Of a stretch of 64,000 nt of DNA, positions 24,172 through 32,232 are shown piece after piece. The stretch's first letter is position 1. Each line of letters begins with the position of its first letter. The DNA comes from Bog-473 sp963756025 (lineage in GTDB: Bacteria > Actinomycetota > Acidimicrobiia > Acidimicrobiales > RAAP-2): positions 124,001 through 188,000 of the forward strand of contig CAVWMF010000008.1 of assembly GCA_963756025.1 (NCBI GenBank), in the 5' to 3' direction. Below the pieces are notes generated by a model, which did no database searches, had not been told where the DNA came from, and saw only the letters and a program-made list of their open reading frames with translations. The position numbers and the translations under genes are program-made.

Positions 24172-25219
24172 AGCCGTTGTTCGACCTGCCCGCGTGCAGG
24201 CGGTCAATCCGGCGGACCTGAGAGGGCGACTATGGCTGTGGACGTCGCTGTCCCTCGCCTTGTGCGCGCTCATTGCGGCGGCTTTTCTCGCGCCGACCGG
24301 AAGGGCGGCGCCCGGTCGCTCCCTGACCCTTCTGCTCTTCCTCGGGTCATCCGTGCATGTGGCAACGACCGGATATCTGTTCACCGAGGTGGACGTTCGA
24401 ACCCATGTTGCAGAACATCGCCTTCGTTATATCTGGGCTCCGTCGGTCCTGATCGTCCTGGCGGCGACGCTCGCATCCGTCGTATCCGTGCGCGACCTCG
24501 CATGGCTTCTCCTGCCCTATTTCGCCTGGCAGTTCTTCCATTTTTACAAGCAGAACATCGGGATGGTGGCTCTGGCTTCGACGTCGGGAGCGCTCCGCAG
24601 TCTGACCGCCTCCGAACGGTGGGCGATATCGACCGCTTCCTTGTGCGGGATCGCCGGGTTGGTGGCCCATCCCGCTCTCCTTCAACTCACCGACGTCACT
24701 CCGCTCGGTCGGTATTTTGTTCTTGCCTTCCTCGGCTTCATCTGTGCCGTCCTTTTCGGAATAGCGCTCTTGTTGGTTCGTCCACGCCGTGAGCGGAGCG
24801 CCGGTGTTGCTGCGACGTATCTCATGGCCCTCCTCTTCTTCGCACCGGTCTTCCTCTTTCACTCGCCCTATGCCGCTGTCGGCGGCATGACCATCGGGCA
24901 CGGACTCCAGTATCTGGTCCTGGTCGGCCTCGTTGCCGTCGGCGGGAATCGCGGCAAGAACCGGGCGTTGGGCCTGACGCTTCTCTTCAACGTTGTCCTA
25001 CTGGGAGGGATCCTCTTGAGCGGAGCCTCGCATCTGCATGATGCGCCGGCATTGGGTAGAGCAATCTTCGGGGCCTATCTCGGAGTGGCGATGGCCCACT
25101 TCGTCATCGACGGCGGAATCTGGCGCCTGCGCGATCCCTTCCCCCGGGCTTTTCTGGCGTCCCGGGTACCCTTCCTGGTCCCGCCGATGGTGGAACCTCC
25201 ACCGGGTGATAGATCGTGA
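24161..25219 (+). CDS. Polytopic membrane protein with conserved-looking His motifs
   Basis: A 352-residue integral membrane protein with about nine hydrophobic helices. Several membrane-border motifs contain His: SSVHVATTGYLF, FFHFYKQNIG, GMTIGHGLQYLVL, and AHFVIDGGIWRLRDP near the C-terminus. The last motif and the overall layout recur in bacterial membrane proteins of unknown function, and the His pattern recalls metal-dependent membrane enzymes such as Brp/Blh-type carotenoid oxygenases, but I cannot assign it. It overlaps the small GGCGGG peptide at its 5-prime end and PadR (GTGA) at its 3-prime end, so it is the core of a translationally coupled operon. Confidence 0.75.
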   Translation: MEVEAVVRPARVQAVNPADLRGRLWLWTSLSLALCALIAAAFLAPTGRAAPGRSLTLLLFLGSSVHVATTGYLFTEVDVRTHVAEHRLRYIWAPSVLIVLAATLASVVSVRDLAWLLLPYFAWQFFHFYKQNIGMVALASTSGALRSLTASERWAISTASLCGIAGLVAHPALLQLTDVTPLGRYFVLAFLGFICAVLFGIALLLVRPRRERSAGVAATYLMALLFFAPVFLFHSPYAAVGGMTIGHGLQYLVLVGLVAVGGNRGKNRALGLTLLFNVVLLGGILLSGASHLHDAPALGRAIFGAYLGVAMAHFVIDGGIWRLRDPFPRAFLASRVPFLVPPMVEPPPGDRS

Positions 25220-25605
25220 TCCGATATAGGGTGACCTCCATGGCACGGACCAGAGGCGTGGCCCATGAGCAGGCGGACGCAACTTCACTCGGAACGTTCG
25301 GTCGCTACGCGGGACCCGCCACCTTGATCCTCTCCAGCCTCGCGCAAGGACCCAAGCACGGCTACGCCCTGACGAAGGACATCGAGGAGTTCGCCGGGCT
25401 CCGGTTGGCCCCTGGCACGCTCTATGAGGCTCTGAGCCGCTTGGAAGGTCAACACCTCATCGAGGCGATCCCCAGTGAAGACCGACGGAAGCCCTACAAG
25501 CTGACCGCGGCGGGGGCTGCAGCGCTCCGGACCCATCTCAACGCCCAACGAGAAGTCGCTGAGGTCGGGCTGGTCAGGTTGGCCCGTACCTGGGGCGCCA
25601 CATGA
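25216..25605 (+). CDS. PadR-family transcriptional regulator
   Basis: Winged-helix regulator of about 120-129 residues. Typical PadR features are ATLILSSLAQGPKHGYALTKDIEEFAG, the turn LAPGTLYEALSRLEGQHLIEAI and the wing DRRKPYKLTAAG. GTG 25216 overlaps the upstream stop (GTGA); ATG 25240 (MARTRG) is an alternative start. Its stop overlaps the next gene (ATGA). It probably controls this operon, possibly through CGATATA sites near 23960, 23975 and 25222. Confidence 0.92.
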   Translation: MIRYRVTSMARTRGVAHEQADATSLGTFGRYAGPATLILSSLAQGPKHGYALTKDIEEFAGLRLAPGTLYEALSRLEGQHLIEAIPSEDRRKPYKLTAAGAAALRTHLNAQREVAEVGLVRLARTWGAT

Positions 25606-26600
25606 GAGGCACCAGATCAGCCGAAGCGCAGGCTCGCCGCATCATGCGCTTGTATCCGGCATCGTGGCGCCAGCGCTACGAGGACGAGTTCCTCGAACTT
25701 TTGGTGGCTGATTTCGCCGAGCGCCGACACTGCCCGTCGCGCACCTTTGATGTCGTCAGGGGTGCCATGGTGGCCCGGCTGCGTGGTGCCGGACTGGTTG
25801 GGCCTCTCATGGAGGCACGGCGCCAGGCGACGACGAGCCTCGCCGTGCTGGGCAGCGGCTTGGCGTTGTTCTTGACGTTCGGAGTCTCGATGTGGGCACA
25901 GCTCTCCATCGGTTGGCAATGGTCGGCTCCGAGCACCTCGGCGACCACCACCGCCATGATCGCCATGTCGGCCTGCGTTGTCATTTTCGCGGCCCTCGGC
26001 GTGGCCGCTGCCGTGCCGATCGTCGCGGAGATCTTGCGCGCCTTCGCCAGTCGCAGAGCCCATACGCTGTGGCGCCCCCTGCTGGTGACGGGGTGCGGCG
26101 GCCTCGTTCTTCTTGTGGGTGGCCGGCATTTCGCCAACGGCTGGCCGGGTACCGGAGGCCACCCGTGGGCCCACCAAGGTCTGGTCCCCGGCGGAGTCGC
26201 GGCATTCGCGTGGGCCGCGACGTTGTCCGTGACTTCGTACTGGGCCCATCCGTCCGCGCTGTCGGCATTTCCGCTGACCGAGCTGGCCTGGATGTTGCTC
26301 AGCCCGCTCGCGCTGTTCGGTTCCGTTGTGGGACTGGTCAAGGTCGTTCGGCGCGTTGACCTCTCACCCCGTGCCTTGCGATTCGAGATCCTGATCGGCA
26401 GCGCTGCATCGGTCGTCATGGAGCTGTTTTTTGGCGCAGCGTGTTGGTGGGTACTTCGTGGTGGAGCCGGCCCGAAAGGACTGTTCCGGACCGGGTCGAT
26501 CGACGTCGTGGCTCTCCTCCTCATGGCAATGGCGGTCGCGGTCGCTCTGCGGACCTCGCACCGCGCTCGACACGCCGGTCTTCTTCTTCGTTGCCCTTAA
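25602..26600 (+). CDS. Membrane protein encoded with PadR
   Basis: A 332-residue protein. The N-terminal soluble part, with RRIMRLYPASWRQRYEDEFLELL, is the helical prefix often found in membrane proteins encoded directly after PadR regulators. Six to seven hydrophobic helices follow (e.g. TTSLAVLGSGLALFLTFGVSM, AMIAMSACVVIFAALGVAAAV, LLVTGCGGLVLLVGG). Such pairs are thought to form a sensing unit, but the function is unproven. Start ATG 25602 overlaps the PadR stop. Confidence 0.82.
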   Translation: MRGTRSAEAQARRIMRLYPASWRQRYEDEFLELLVADFAERRHCPSRTFDVVRGAMVARLRGAGLVGPLMEARRQATTSLAVLGSGLALFLTFGVSMWAQLSIGWQWSAPSTSATTTAMIAMSACVVIFAALGVAAAVPIVAEILRAFASRRAHTLWRPLLVTGCGGLVLLVGGRHFANGWPGTGGHPWAHQGLVPGGVAAFAWAATLSVTSYWAHPSALSAFPLTELAWMLLSPLALFGSVVGLVKVVRRVDLSPRALRFEILIGSAASVVMELFFGAACWWVLRGGAGPKGLFRTGSIDVVALLLMAMAVAVALRTSHRARHAGLLLRCP

Positions 26601-26632
26601 GAGCAGATGGAACGGCCAGGTCGTCGACGCGC

Positions 26633-27538
26633 ATGTCGCGGCGCAGGTTCCTCGCCTGGGGAGCCGGGGGGCTGATTGCGGCAGCCGGCGCTGGCGCCCT
26701 CGGCGTCGAACTGGTGCAGCACGGAGTGGTACCGGGAAAGACCGAACTCGACCAACTCGACGGCGCATGCTCGGTGTCAAGCGGGCCCCTGGTGTTCGCA
26801 ACGCCGGGCGCATCGACCTCGGGGTCGTTCTTCTCCCACGCACGCCGCCGGGATGTCGGTTACACCCTGGCCTATCCGCCCGGTCACGGTCCAGGCAGTC
26901 AGTTGCCACTGGTCGTTGTGCTCCACGGGTACGGAGGCAACCACGCCGATGCGCTCGCCTCCATGACGCTGGCCCAGGCATGCGCGCTCGAAGAGGGTGG
27001 GCGACCCGTTTCGCCCATGGCGCTTGTCTCAGTTGACGGCGGAGGCGGGTATTGGAATCCGCATCCCGCCGATGACCCGATGGCGATGGTCTTCGACGAG
27101 GTGATTCCGATGTGCCAAGAGCGAGGCCTCGGTCGAAGTCCTCACGGCATCGGCACCCTGGGGATTTCGATGGGGGGCTATGGAGCTCTTCTTTTCGCGG
27201 AGAAGTATCCGGAGCGCGTCTCGGCGGTGGCGGCGATCAGCCCGGCCATTTGGACGTCGTACGGACAGGCGCGTGCCGCCAATGCTGGCGCGTACGCCTC
27301 GGCCCGGGACTTCGCCGCAGACGACGTGGTTGCCCACGCGTCGGCTCTCGAGGGCGTTGCGGTTCGGGTGGCTTGGGGGAGGAGTGACCCTTTCCACCCT
27401 GGCGTCGAAGCTCTGGCGGCGAAGCTGCCGCCGGGGGCGGTCACGGATATCGCCCAGGGCTGTCACACCGGACCATTCTTCGCGTCCCAGGAGGCTCCCT
27501 CTCTCATGTTTCTGGGGAGGCATCTCAGTGGGTTGTAA
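26633..27538 (+). CDS. Tat-exported alpha/beta-hydrolase (esterase-D/LpqC-like)
   Basis: A 301-residue exported esterase. ATG 26633 gives a twin-arginine signal MSRRRFLAWGAGGLIAAAGAG; the longer upstream frame lacks such features. The hydrolase core has VVVLHGYGGNHAD (oxyanion region), the nucleophile serine in GISMGGYGALLFAEKYP, an aspartate in WGRSDPFHPG and a histidine in GCHTGPFF, in the normal order. It follows the PadR-linked membrane gene by 32 bp and may be in the same transcript. The substrate is unknown; relatives include mycolyl-transferase-like and feruloyl esterases. Confidence 0.85.
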   Translation: MSRRRFLAWGAGGLIAAAGAGALGVELVQHGVVPGKTELDQLDGACSVSSGPLVFATPGASTSGSFFSHARRRDVGYTLAYPPGHGPGSQLPLVVVLHGYGGNHADALASMTLAQACALEEGGRPVSPMALVSVDGGGGYWNPHPADDPMAMVFDEVIPMCQERGLGRSPHGIGTLGISMGGYGALLFAEKYPERVSAVAAISPAIWTSYGQARAANAGAYASARDFAADDVVAHASALEGVAVRVAWGRSDPFHPGVEALAAKLPPGAVTDIAQGCHTGPFFASQEAPSLMFLGRHLSGL

Positions 27539-27547
27539 TCTCGAGAG

Positions 27548-28123
27548 GTGCCGATTGAAGCAGTGGCAGCCGCTCCGGCTCCGGGAACGCCACGCATGGT
27601 CGTCATCCGCGAGTTCGCGGAGGTCAAAGTGGTCACGGCGATGCTCCGGGCCGACCAGCCCGTACTTCTTGTCATGCGGACGTCCGAAGATCACCGGAGG
27701 CGTGTGCTCGATCTCCTGTCCGGATGGGCGTTGGGGTCCGGTGGCGACCTCGACAGGATCGGACCGAGCACCGTACTGGCTCGTCCGGCCAACTCCCCTC
27801 CGGTTTCGCTCGGAAGAACGGGGATGGTATCGGCAGTCGAAGAAGTCTTTGCTGGCGACGGACCCCGGCCGCTGGGCCGGGACGAGGAGGAGCGACTCCT
27901 TCCGCAGGCTGTCAGAGGTTCGGTCAGTGCGCAGAGGAGAATCGTTGATTCCTACGCCGAACTCGCGACATTGTTCGCTCTGAAGATCAGGCCCAGATCG
28001 GTCTCCGAGCCGGTGGCGGTCCGGGTGGCCCAAGCAGAGTTGGACCGGCTCGTCAGGTTCCCGTCGCAAGGCCCGCTCCTGGTGTCACTCGTCGAGGGGA
28101 TCATCAAGAACCTGCTCGGCTGA
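27548..28123 (+). CDS. SepF-like protein with an extra C-terminal helical (sigma-like) domain
   Basis: A 191-residue protein. Residues about 16-85 match the SepF fold (VVIREFAEVKVVTAMLRADQ, then VLLVM, RRRVLDLLSGWALG and RIGPSTVLARP), which in cell division proteins dimerises and links FtsZ to the membrane. Unlike classical SepF, it lacks the N-terminal membrane-binding helix and carries about 85 further residues after a linker: RLLPQAVRGSVSAQRRIVDSY ... ELDRLVRFPSQGPLLVSLVEGI. These look like a degenerate sigma-70 region 1.2/2 helical bundle. GTG 27548 is 9 bp after the esterase stop. Its role is unclear and need not be cell division. Confidence 0.6.
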   Translation: MPIEAVAAAPAPGTPRMVVIREFAEVKVVTAMLRADQPVLLVMRTSEDHRRRVLDLLSGWALGSGGDLDRIGPSTVLARPANSPPVSLGRTGMVSAVEEVFAGDGPRPLGRDEEERLLPQAVRGSVSAQRRIVDSYAELATLFALKIRPRSVSEPVAVRVAQAELDRLVRFPSQGPLLVSLVEGIIKNLLG

Positions 28124-28203
28124 GCAGGAGATGTCGCCACACGATGGGGGGACGGCGATCTGCCAAGATCGTTCGTCATGACCGCCACCGTGACGAGTGC
28201 CCA

Positions 28204-28944
28204 GTGACCCTCCGGCGCACCGTGGTGGTGACCGGAGCTGCGGGAGGGATCGGGGCCGCCATCGCCCGGAGTTTCGCCGTCCTCGGCGATTCTCTCGTGC
28301 TGATCGATCGGCGACCGATCGCAGAGGACGTCCGGCGGGAGTTGGCCGACGTCGCTGGACACGACCGCATCCACTGCGCCGAGGTCGATGTTGCAAAGAC
28401 GGCTGAAGTCGCCGACTGTCTTCAGGCGGCGAGTGGGGCGCTGGGAGCGGTGGACATTCTCGTGAACAACGCGGGTATTGGACCCGTGCGCAGATTCCTC
28501 GACATGACCGAGGGCGAATGGGACGAGATGATGGCGGTCAATCTCAAGAGCGTCTTCAATACCTGCCGCGTCGTTGCGGCACCCATGGTCGAATCGGGGA
28601 GGGGCGTCATTATCAACATCGCATCCGAGCTGGGATTGGTCGGCCGTGCGGGCATGGTCCACTACTGCGCATCCAAGGGCGGGGTGATCGCGTTCAGCAA
28701 GGCCCTGGCCCGGGAATTGGCGCCGCAGGGGATCCGCGTCAACTGCGTCGCTCCCGGCCCCGTTGAGACGCCACTGCTCACGGCGCTCTCCGACGAGTAC
28801 ACAGAGGAGGGTTTGCGCGGCATCCCGCTCGGCCGCTGGGGCCGCCCCGAGGACGTGGCGACGACCGTGCGCTTCCTCGCTTCGGAAGAGGCATCCTTTT
28901 ACGCCGGATGGGTGTTCAGCCCCAATGGCGGGGTCGTGATGTAG
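28204..28944 (+). CDS. Short-chain dehydrogenase/reductase
   Basis: Classical SDR of about 246 residues: NAD(P)-binding VVVTGAAGGIGAAIA at the start, LVNNAGIGPV, active-site Ser in IINIASELG, YCASKGG with Tyr and Lys four residues apart, and the C-terminal PLGRWGRPEDVATTVRFLAS. GTG 28204 places the TGAAGGIG motif 10 residues in, as usual. It overlaps the stop of a 9-codon reading frame (28178-28207, MTATVTSAQ), a possible leader. The acidic residue after the second strand (LIDRRP) suggests NAD preference. The substrate is unknown. It is followed by a CoA transferase gene 71 bp downstream. Confidence 0.9.
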   Translation: MTLRRTVVVTGAAGGIGAAIARSFAVLGDSLVLIDRRPIAEDVRRELADVAGHDRIHCAEVDVAKTAEVADCLQAASGALGAVDILVNNAGIGPVRRFLDMTEGEWDEMMAVNLKSVFNTCRVVAAPMVESGRGVIINIASELGLVGRAGMVHYCASKGGVIAFSKALARELAPQGIRVNCVAPGPVETPLLTALSDEYTEEGLRGIPLGRWGRPEDVATTVRFLASEEASFYAGWVFSPNGGVVM

Positions 28945-29015
28945 TTCGCCGGCCGCCTCCGAGCGGGTCGGGCTTCCCCTGCACGTACCCTCAGCTTGGC
29001 CGTAGGGTTGCGCCC

Positions 29016-30227
29016 GTGACGCTACCTCTCGCTGGGATCAAGGTTCTCGACTTCTCCGAGCACGGCTTCGTGCCCTCCGGTGCGGCGGCGCTCGCCGACT
29101 GGGGCGCTGATGTGGTCAAGCTGGAACGACCTGAGGGCGACCCCATGCGGGAGATCATCCGCCAAGGGCTCGTGGCCGACGTGGACGGGTACGACTACCT
29201 GTTCCAACTGGTGAACCGCAACAAACGGGGTGTCTCCGTCAATGTCTTGGACCCGGCGGGCCGTGAAGTATTCGAGCGCCTGGTGAAGTGGGCTGACGTG
29301 TACATCACCAATCAGTTGCCCCGGGTTCGCCGCAAGCTCCATACCGAGCCTGAGGACCTCTTCGCCCTCAATCCCCGCCTCGTCTTCGCCCGGGGGCATG
29401 GGCAGGGACAGCGTGGAGACGGGGCCGAGCAGGGCGGTTTCGACGCTGTCTCGTTCTGGTCGAGGGGTGGGATCGGTCACATGCTCACCGACCCCAACGC
29501 CGAGTCCCTCCTCTCGCCCCGGCCCGCCTTCGGCGACGTACCGAGCGGGATGTTCCTGGCCGGTGGGATCTGTGCGGCCCTGGTCCACGCCCAGCGAACC
29601 GGGGAGGGGGTCCTGGTCGACACTTCCCTGTTGAATGGTGCCAACTGGACCCTCAGCCCCGACCTCGCCTACGCGTCGATGGCCGGGGCCGAGCCCCCCA
29701 GGCCCACCGCTTCTCCCGGGGCGAGATCTCCGCTGGGCTGGACATATCGAACTGCTGATCGGCGGTGGCTCATGCTGATGATGCTCGATGAGGAGCGGTA
29801 CTGGAGTCCTGCCTGCCGTGCGCTCGGCCGCGAAGAGCTCATTGAGGAGTATGCGGACGGGGGCGTCCGACGGGCCGCCTGGCCGGAGATCTGCCACCAG
29901 TTCGCCGACACCATCGGTTCACTCAACCGTGAAGAGTTGATGGACCGGCTTACCCGCGAGAACTGCATCTTCTCCTTCGTCGCCTCGCCGCCCGAAGTGG
30001 TGGTCGACCCGGCGGTCACCGAGAACGGGTATCTCATGGCTCATCCGGATCATCCGTCTCTCCGCCTTGCCGCCGCGCCGGCTCAGTTCGACAACGAGTT
30101 GCCTTCCATCCGCCGCCCCGGTCCGGACAAGGGGCAGCACACGCGGGAAGTTCTGGCCGAGGTCGGCTACACGGCCGAGGAGATCGAGGCCCTGGTTGAC
30201 TCCGAAGCGGTGGTTGCCGGAGCTTGA
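29016..30227 (+). CDS. CaiB/BaiF-family (class III) CoA transferase
   Basis: A 403-residue class III CoA transferase, which moves CoA between carboxylic acids. GTG 29016 begins MTLPLAGIKVLDFSEHGFVPSGAAALADWGADVVKLE, the standard family opening (LxGxxVLD followed by ADxGADVIKVE). It continues with NRNKRGVSVNVLDPAGREV, FDAVSFWSRGGI (position of the catalytic Asp) and GEGVLVDTSLLNGANW. Likely roles are in catabolism of a CoA-activated compound together with the preceding SDR. The substrate is not predictable. Confidence 0.92.
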   Translation: MTLPLAGIKVLDFSEHGFVPSGAAALADWGADVVKLERPEGDPMREIIRQGLVADVDGYDYLFQLVNRNKRGVSVNVLDPAGREVFERLVKWADVYITNQLPRVRRKLHTEPEDLFALNPRLVFARGHGQGQRGDGAEQGGFDAVSFWSRGGIGHMLTDPNAESLLSPRPAFGDVPSGMFLAGGICAALVHAQRTGEGVLVDTSLLNGANWTLSPDLAYASMAGAEPPRPTASPGARSPLGWTYRTADRRWLMLMMLDEERYWSPACRALGREELIEEYADGGVRRAAWPEICHQFADTIGSLNREELMDRLTRENCIFSFVASPPEVVVDPAVTENGYLMAHPDHPSLRLAAAPAQFDNELPSIRRPGPDKGQHTREVLAEVGYTAEEIEALVDSEAVVAGA

Positions 30228-30493
30228 GGGCGGTATCCCCCGCCACCTTCAGCGCAACGACGGGCTGCTGCCTCCGCCCGCTGTGCGCTCATGGGTACGG
30301 GCACGCCTTCTCCTGACCACGTAGGCGATACCGTCTACCGCGAGTACGGACATGGGCAGCAACGCGGGCGCCGCCACCTCGGGGGTTGCCGCAGGAGGTC
30401 TCGCGGGTGTCTGGAAGCGCTCGGTCACCTGGTTGTCCACGACGAGATATCGGTCCCGTCCAGAGCTGACGATCGCGTTTTAGGCTGACCGGT

Positions 30494-30979
30494 ATGCCCC
30501 TACAGATCGCCGTGATCGGCGGGGGAACGGCCTCGGCGGAAGTGCTGGGAGCCGCCGAAGCGGTCGGCCGCGGGTTGGCCGCCGCCGGGGTGACGCTGGT
30601 GTGTGGTGGTCTCGGAGGGGTGATGGCCGCCGCTTGTCGAGGTGCGAAGGCGGCCGGGGGCCGGACCGTTGGGATCGTGCCGGGCTCGGACCTCTCCGCG
30701 GCCAATCAGTGGGTCGATGTGACCGTTGCGACCGGCCTGGGAGAGGCTCGGAACCTCCTCGTGGTCAGATCTGCGGCTGCGGTCATCGCCCTTGACGGCG
30801 AATACGGGACTCTCTCCGAGATCGCCCTGGCGCTTCGCACCGGGATCCCCGTGATCGGCCTGGGGACGTGGTCCCTCCTTCGCCCCGACGGCGAGGCAGA
30901 CGAGGGAATCGTACAGGTCGCCACGCCTGAGGAGGCGGTGGCCAGGGCGGTCGCCCTCACCTCCGCCGGCGGTGCGTGA
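30494..30979 (+). CDS. LOG-family / TIGR00725-type nucleotide-binding protein
   Basis: A 161-residue Rossmann-fold protein: IAVIGGGTASAEVLGAAEAVGRGLAAAGVTLVCGGLGGVMAAACRGAKAAGG at the N-terminus (GGLGGVM being the PGGxGT-like loop), then TVGIVPG and ALDGEYGTLSEIALALRTGIPVIGL. It resembles TIGR00725 proteins and lysine-decarboxylase-like LOG proteins. The cytokinin-LOG catalytic PGGxGTxxE is replaced by DGEYGTLSE, as in TIGR00725. The 266 bp between the CoA transferase and this gene hold no coding sequence I can support. Confidence 0.85.
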   Translation: MPLQIAVIGGGTASAEVLGAAEAVGRGLAAAGVTLVCGGLGGVMAAACRGAKAAGGRTVGIVPGSDLSAANQWVDVTVATGLGEARNLLVVRSAAAVIALDGEYGTLSEIALALRTGIPVIGLGTWSLLRPDGEADEGIVQVATPEEAVARAVALTSAGGA

Positions 30980-31046
30980 AGACCGATTGCTCACACGAAG
31001 GAACGGGCTTACGCTGCGCGGGGGACAGAGCCAAAGGAGGCGGACC

Positions 31047-31451
31047 ATGAGTCATGTCCAGTTGGTGCAAGGTGCGTACGAGGCCTTCAGTCGGGGGGAT
31101 CTGCCTGCCGTCCTCGCCGTGATGGACCCCGGGATCGAGTGGCGTGAGGCGGAGGGCAATCCGTACCAACCGAGCGGCGAGGCATGGAAGGGTCCGGATG
31201 CCATCGTCGAGAACTTGTTCATGAAGATAGTGGTGGACTACGACGGCAGCTTCGTCATCCACCCCAAGACGTTCCACGATGCGGGTGACAGCGTCATTGT
31301 CGAGGGGCGCTACACCGGAACCTGCAAGGCCACCGGAAAGAACCTCGACGCCCAGTACTGCCACGTGTTCACCATCCGCGACGGCAAGCTGATCCATTTC
31401 CAGCAGTTCGTCGACACGGCCCAGATGCAAGACGTGATGGGCTTCTCATAA
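31047..31451 (+). CDS. SnoaL-like (NTF2-fold) protein
   Basis: A 134-residue NTF2-fold protein. MSHVQLVQGAYEAFSRGDLPAVLAVMDPGIEWREAEGNPYQP is the usual SnoaL opening, followed by IVEGRYTGTCKATGKNLDAQYCHVFTIRDGKLIHFQQFVDT. ATG 31047 has an excellent ribosome-binding site (AAAGGAGG, 8 nt upstream). Such proteins act as isomerases, cyclases or simple ligand binders; the reaction here is unknown. It is followed by a terminator-like hairpin. Confidence 0.88.
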   Translation: MSHVQLVQGAYEAFSRGDLPAVLAVMDPGIEWREAEGNPYQPSGEAWKGPDAIVENLFMKIVVDYDGSFVIHPKTFHDAGDSVIVEGRYTGTCKATGKNLDAQYCHVFTIRDGKLIHFQQFVDTAQMQDVMGFS

Positions 31452-31535
31452 ATCGGATTACATCTCCGTGACCGTCGAATAATTTCTTCGTGAACGGGAA
31501 GGAAGCAGCAGCCCTCGATGGTCTGATCCCGGGCG

Positions 31536-31559
31536 CGGGGTTGACGCAGTTCAACCCCG
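31536..31559 (+). terminator. Hairpin after the SnoaL-like gene
   Basis: CGGGGTTGA and TCAACCCCG form a 9-bp stem with a 6-nt loop (CGCAGT), 85 bp after the SnoaL-like stop. There is no T-run, as is common in actinobacteria. The remaining bases of the 269-bp gap (31452-31719) hold no supported gene. Confidence 0.5.
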
Positions 31560-31719
31560 GGAACCAGCGGTGCGGCAATGGGGGTTTCACCCCACCCCGG
31601 CATCCAGATGTCTGCAAAGACGCCGGTGGTTCGCCGCGTTAGGTTGCCCCGGATGCGCGTGCCTCCGAGGTGCCCGGACATCGGCACCGGGCGCACTATC
31701 GAGGACCCTGAGAAGAGCC

Positions 31720-32232
31720 GTGGCCATCGCCGTTGACGCGGTCGAAGAGAGAGCTGTCCAGGTCCAGGCGGCACCCCGAGCCCGCTGGAAGCGGCATCCT
31801 CGAGTTGCACTGGCGGCGACGCTGCTGGTGGTTCTCGCTGTGCTCGTCTTCGTCCTCGGGAATGAGCGTCAGGCCAGCACGCAGTTCGAGCAGGCCCATG
31901 ATGCTCTCGTCCAGACAAAGGGCCGAATTGCGGCCACGGAGATCCGGCTCGCCGCGGTTCGTCAAGATCTCCAATTTCTGAGGGTGCAGATCAGCTCTTC
32001 CGAGACGGCTCTGTCCTCGGACTCGACGTTGCTGCAAAGCGTGCGCGCCGCATTGGTGCAGGCCCAGAAGAACGCCTCGGACAAGTCCAGCTACATCGCC
32101 AACCTCAAGACGTGCCAGGGCGGGGTCCAACAAGCACTGAACGCACTCTCGGTTGGTGACGAGAACCATGCGGTCTCGGCGTTGAACGGCGTGTCATCCG
32201 CCTGCCAGAGGGTGACGGCAGCGGGTGGGTAA
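31720..32232 (+). CDS. Membrane-anchored coiled-coil protein
   Basis: A 170-residue protein from GTG 31720. A basic segment (RARWKRHPR) is followed by one membrane helix (LAATLLVVLAVLVFVLG) and an extracytoplasmic alpha-helical region predicted as a coiled coil (EQAHDALVQTKGRIAATEIRLAAVRQDLQFLRVQ). The C-terminus LKTCQGGVQQALNALSVG ... ALNGVSSACQRV has two Cys that may pair. The same Cys-framed module occurs in the next protein. The genes overlap by 8 bp, so the two products probably act together at the cell surface. Confidence 0.72.
   Translation: MAIAVDAVEERAVQVQAAPRARWKRHPRVALAATLLVVLAVLVFVLGNERQASTQFEQAHDALVQTKGRIAATEIRLAAVRQDLQFLRVQISSSETALSSDSTLLQSVRAALVQAQKNASDKSSYIANLKTCQGGVQQALNALSVGDENHAVSALNGVSSACQRVTAAGG

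Noticed and set aside
30228..30493. Possible small gene on the minus strand between the CoA transferase and LOG-like genes
   Set aside because: No ribosome-binding site, no family, and Arg/Pro/Ala composition typical of chance frames.
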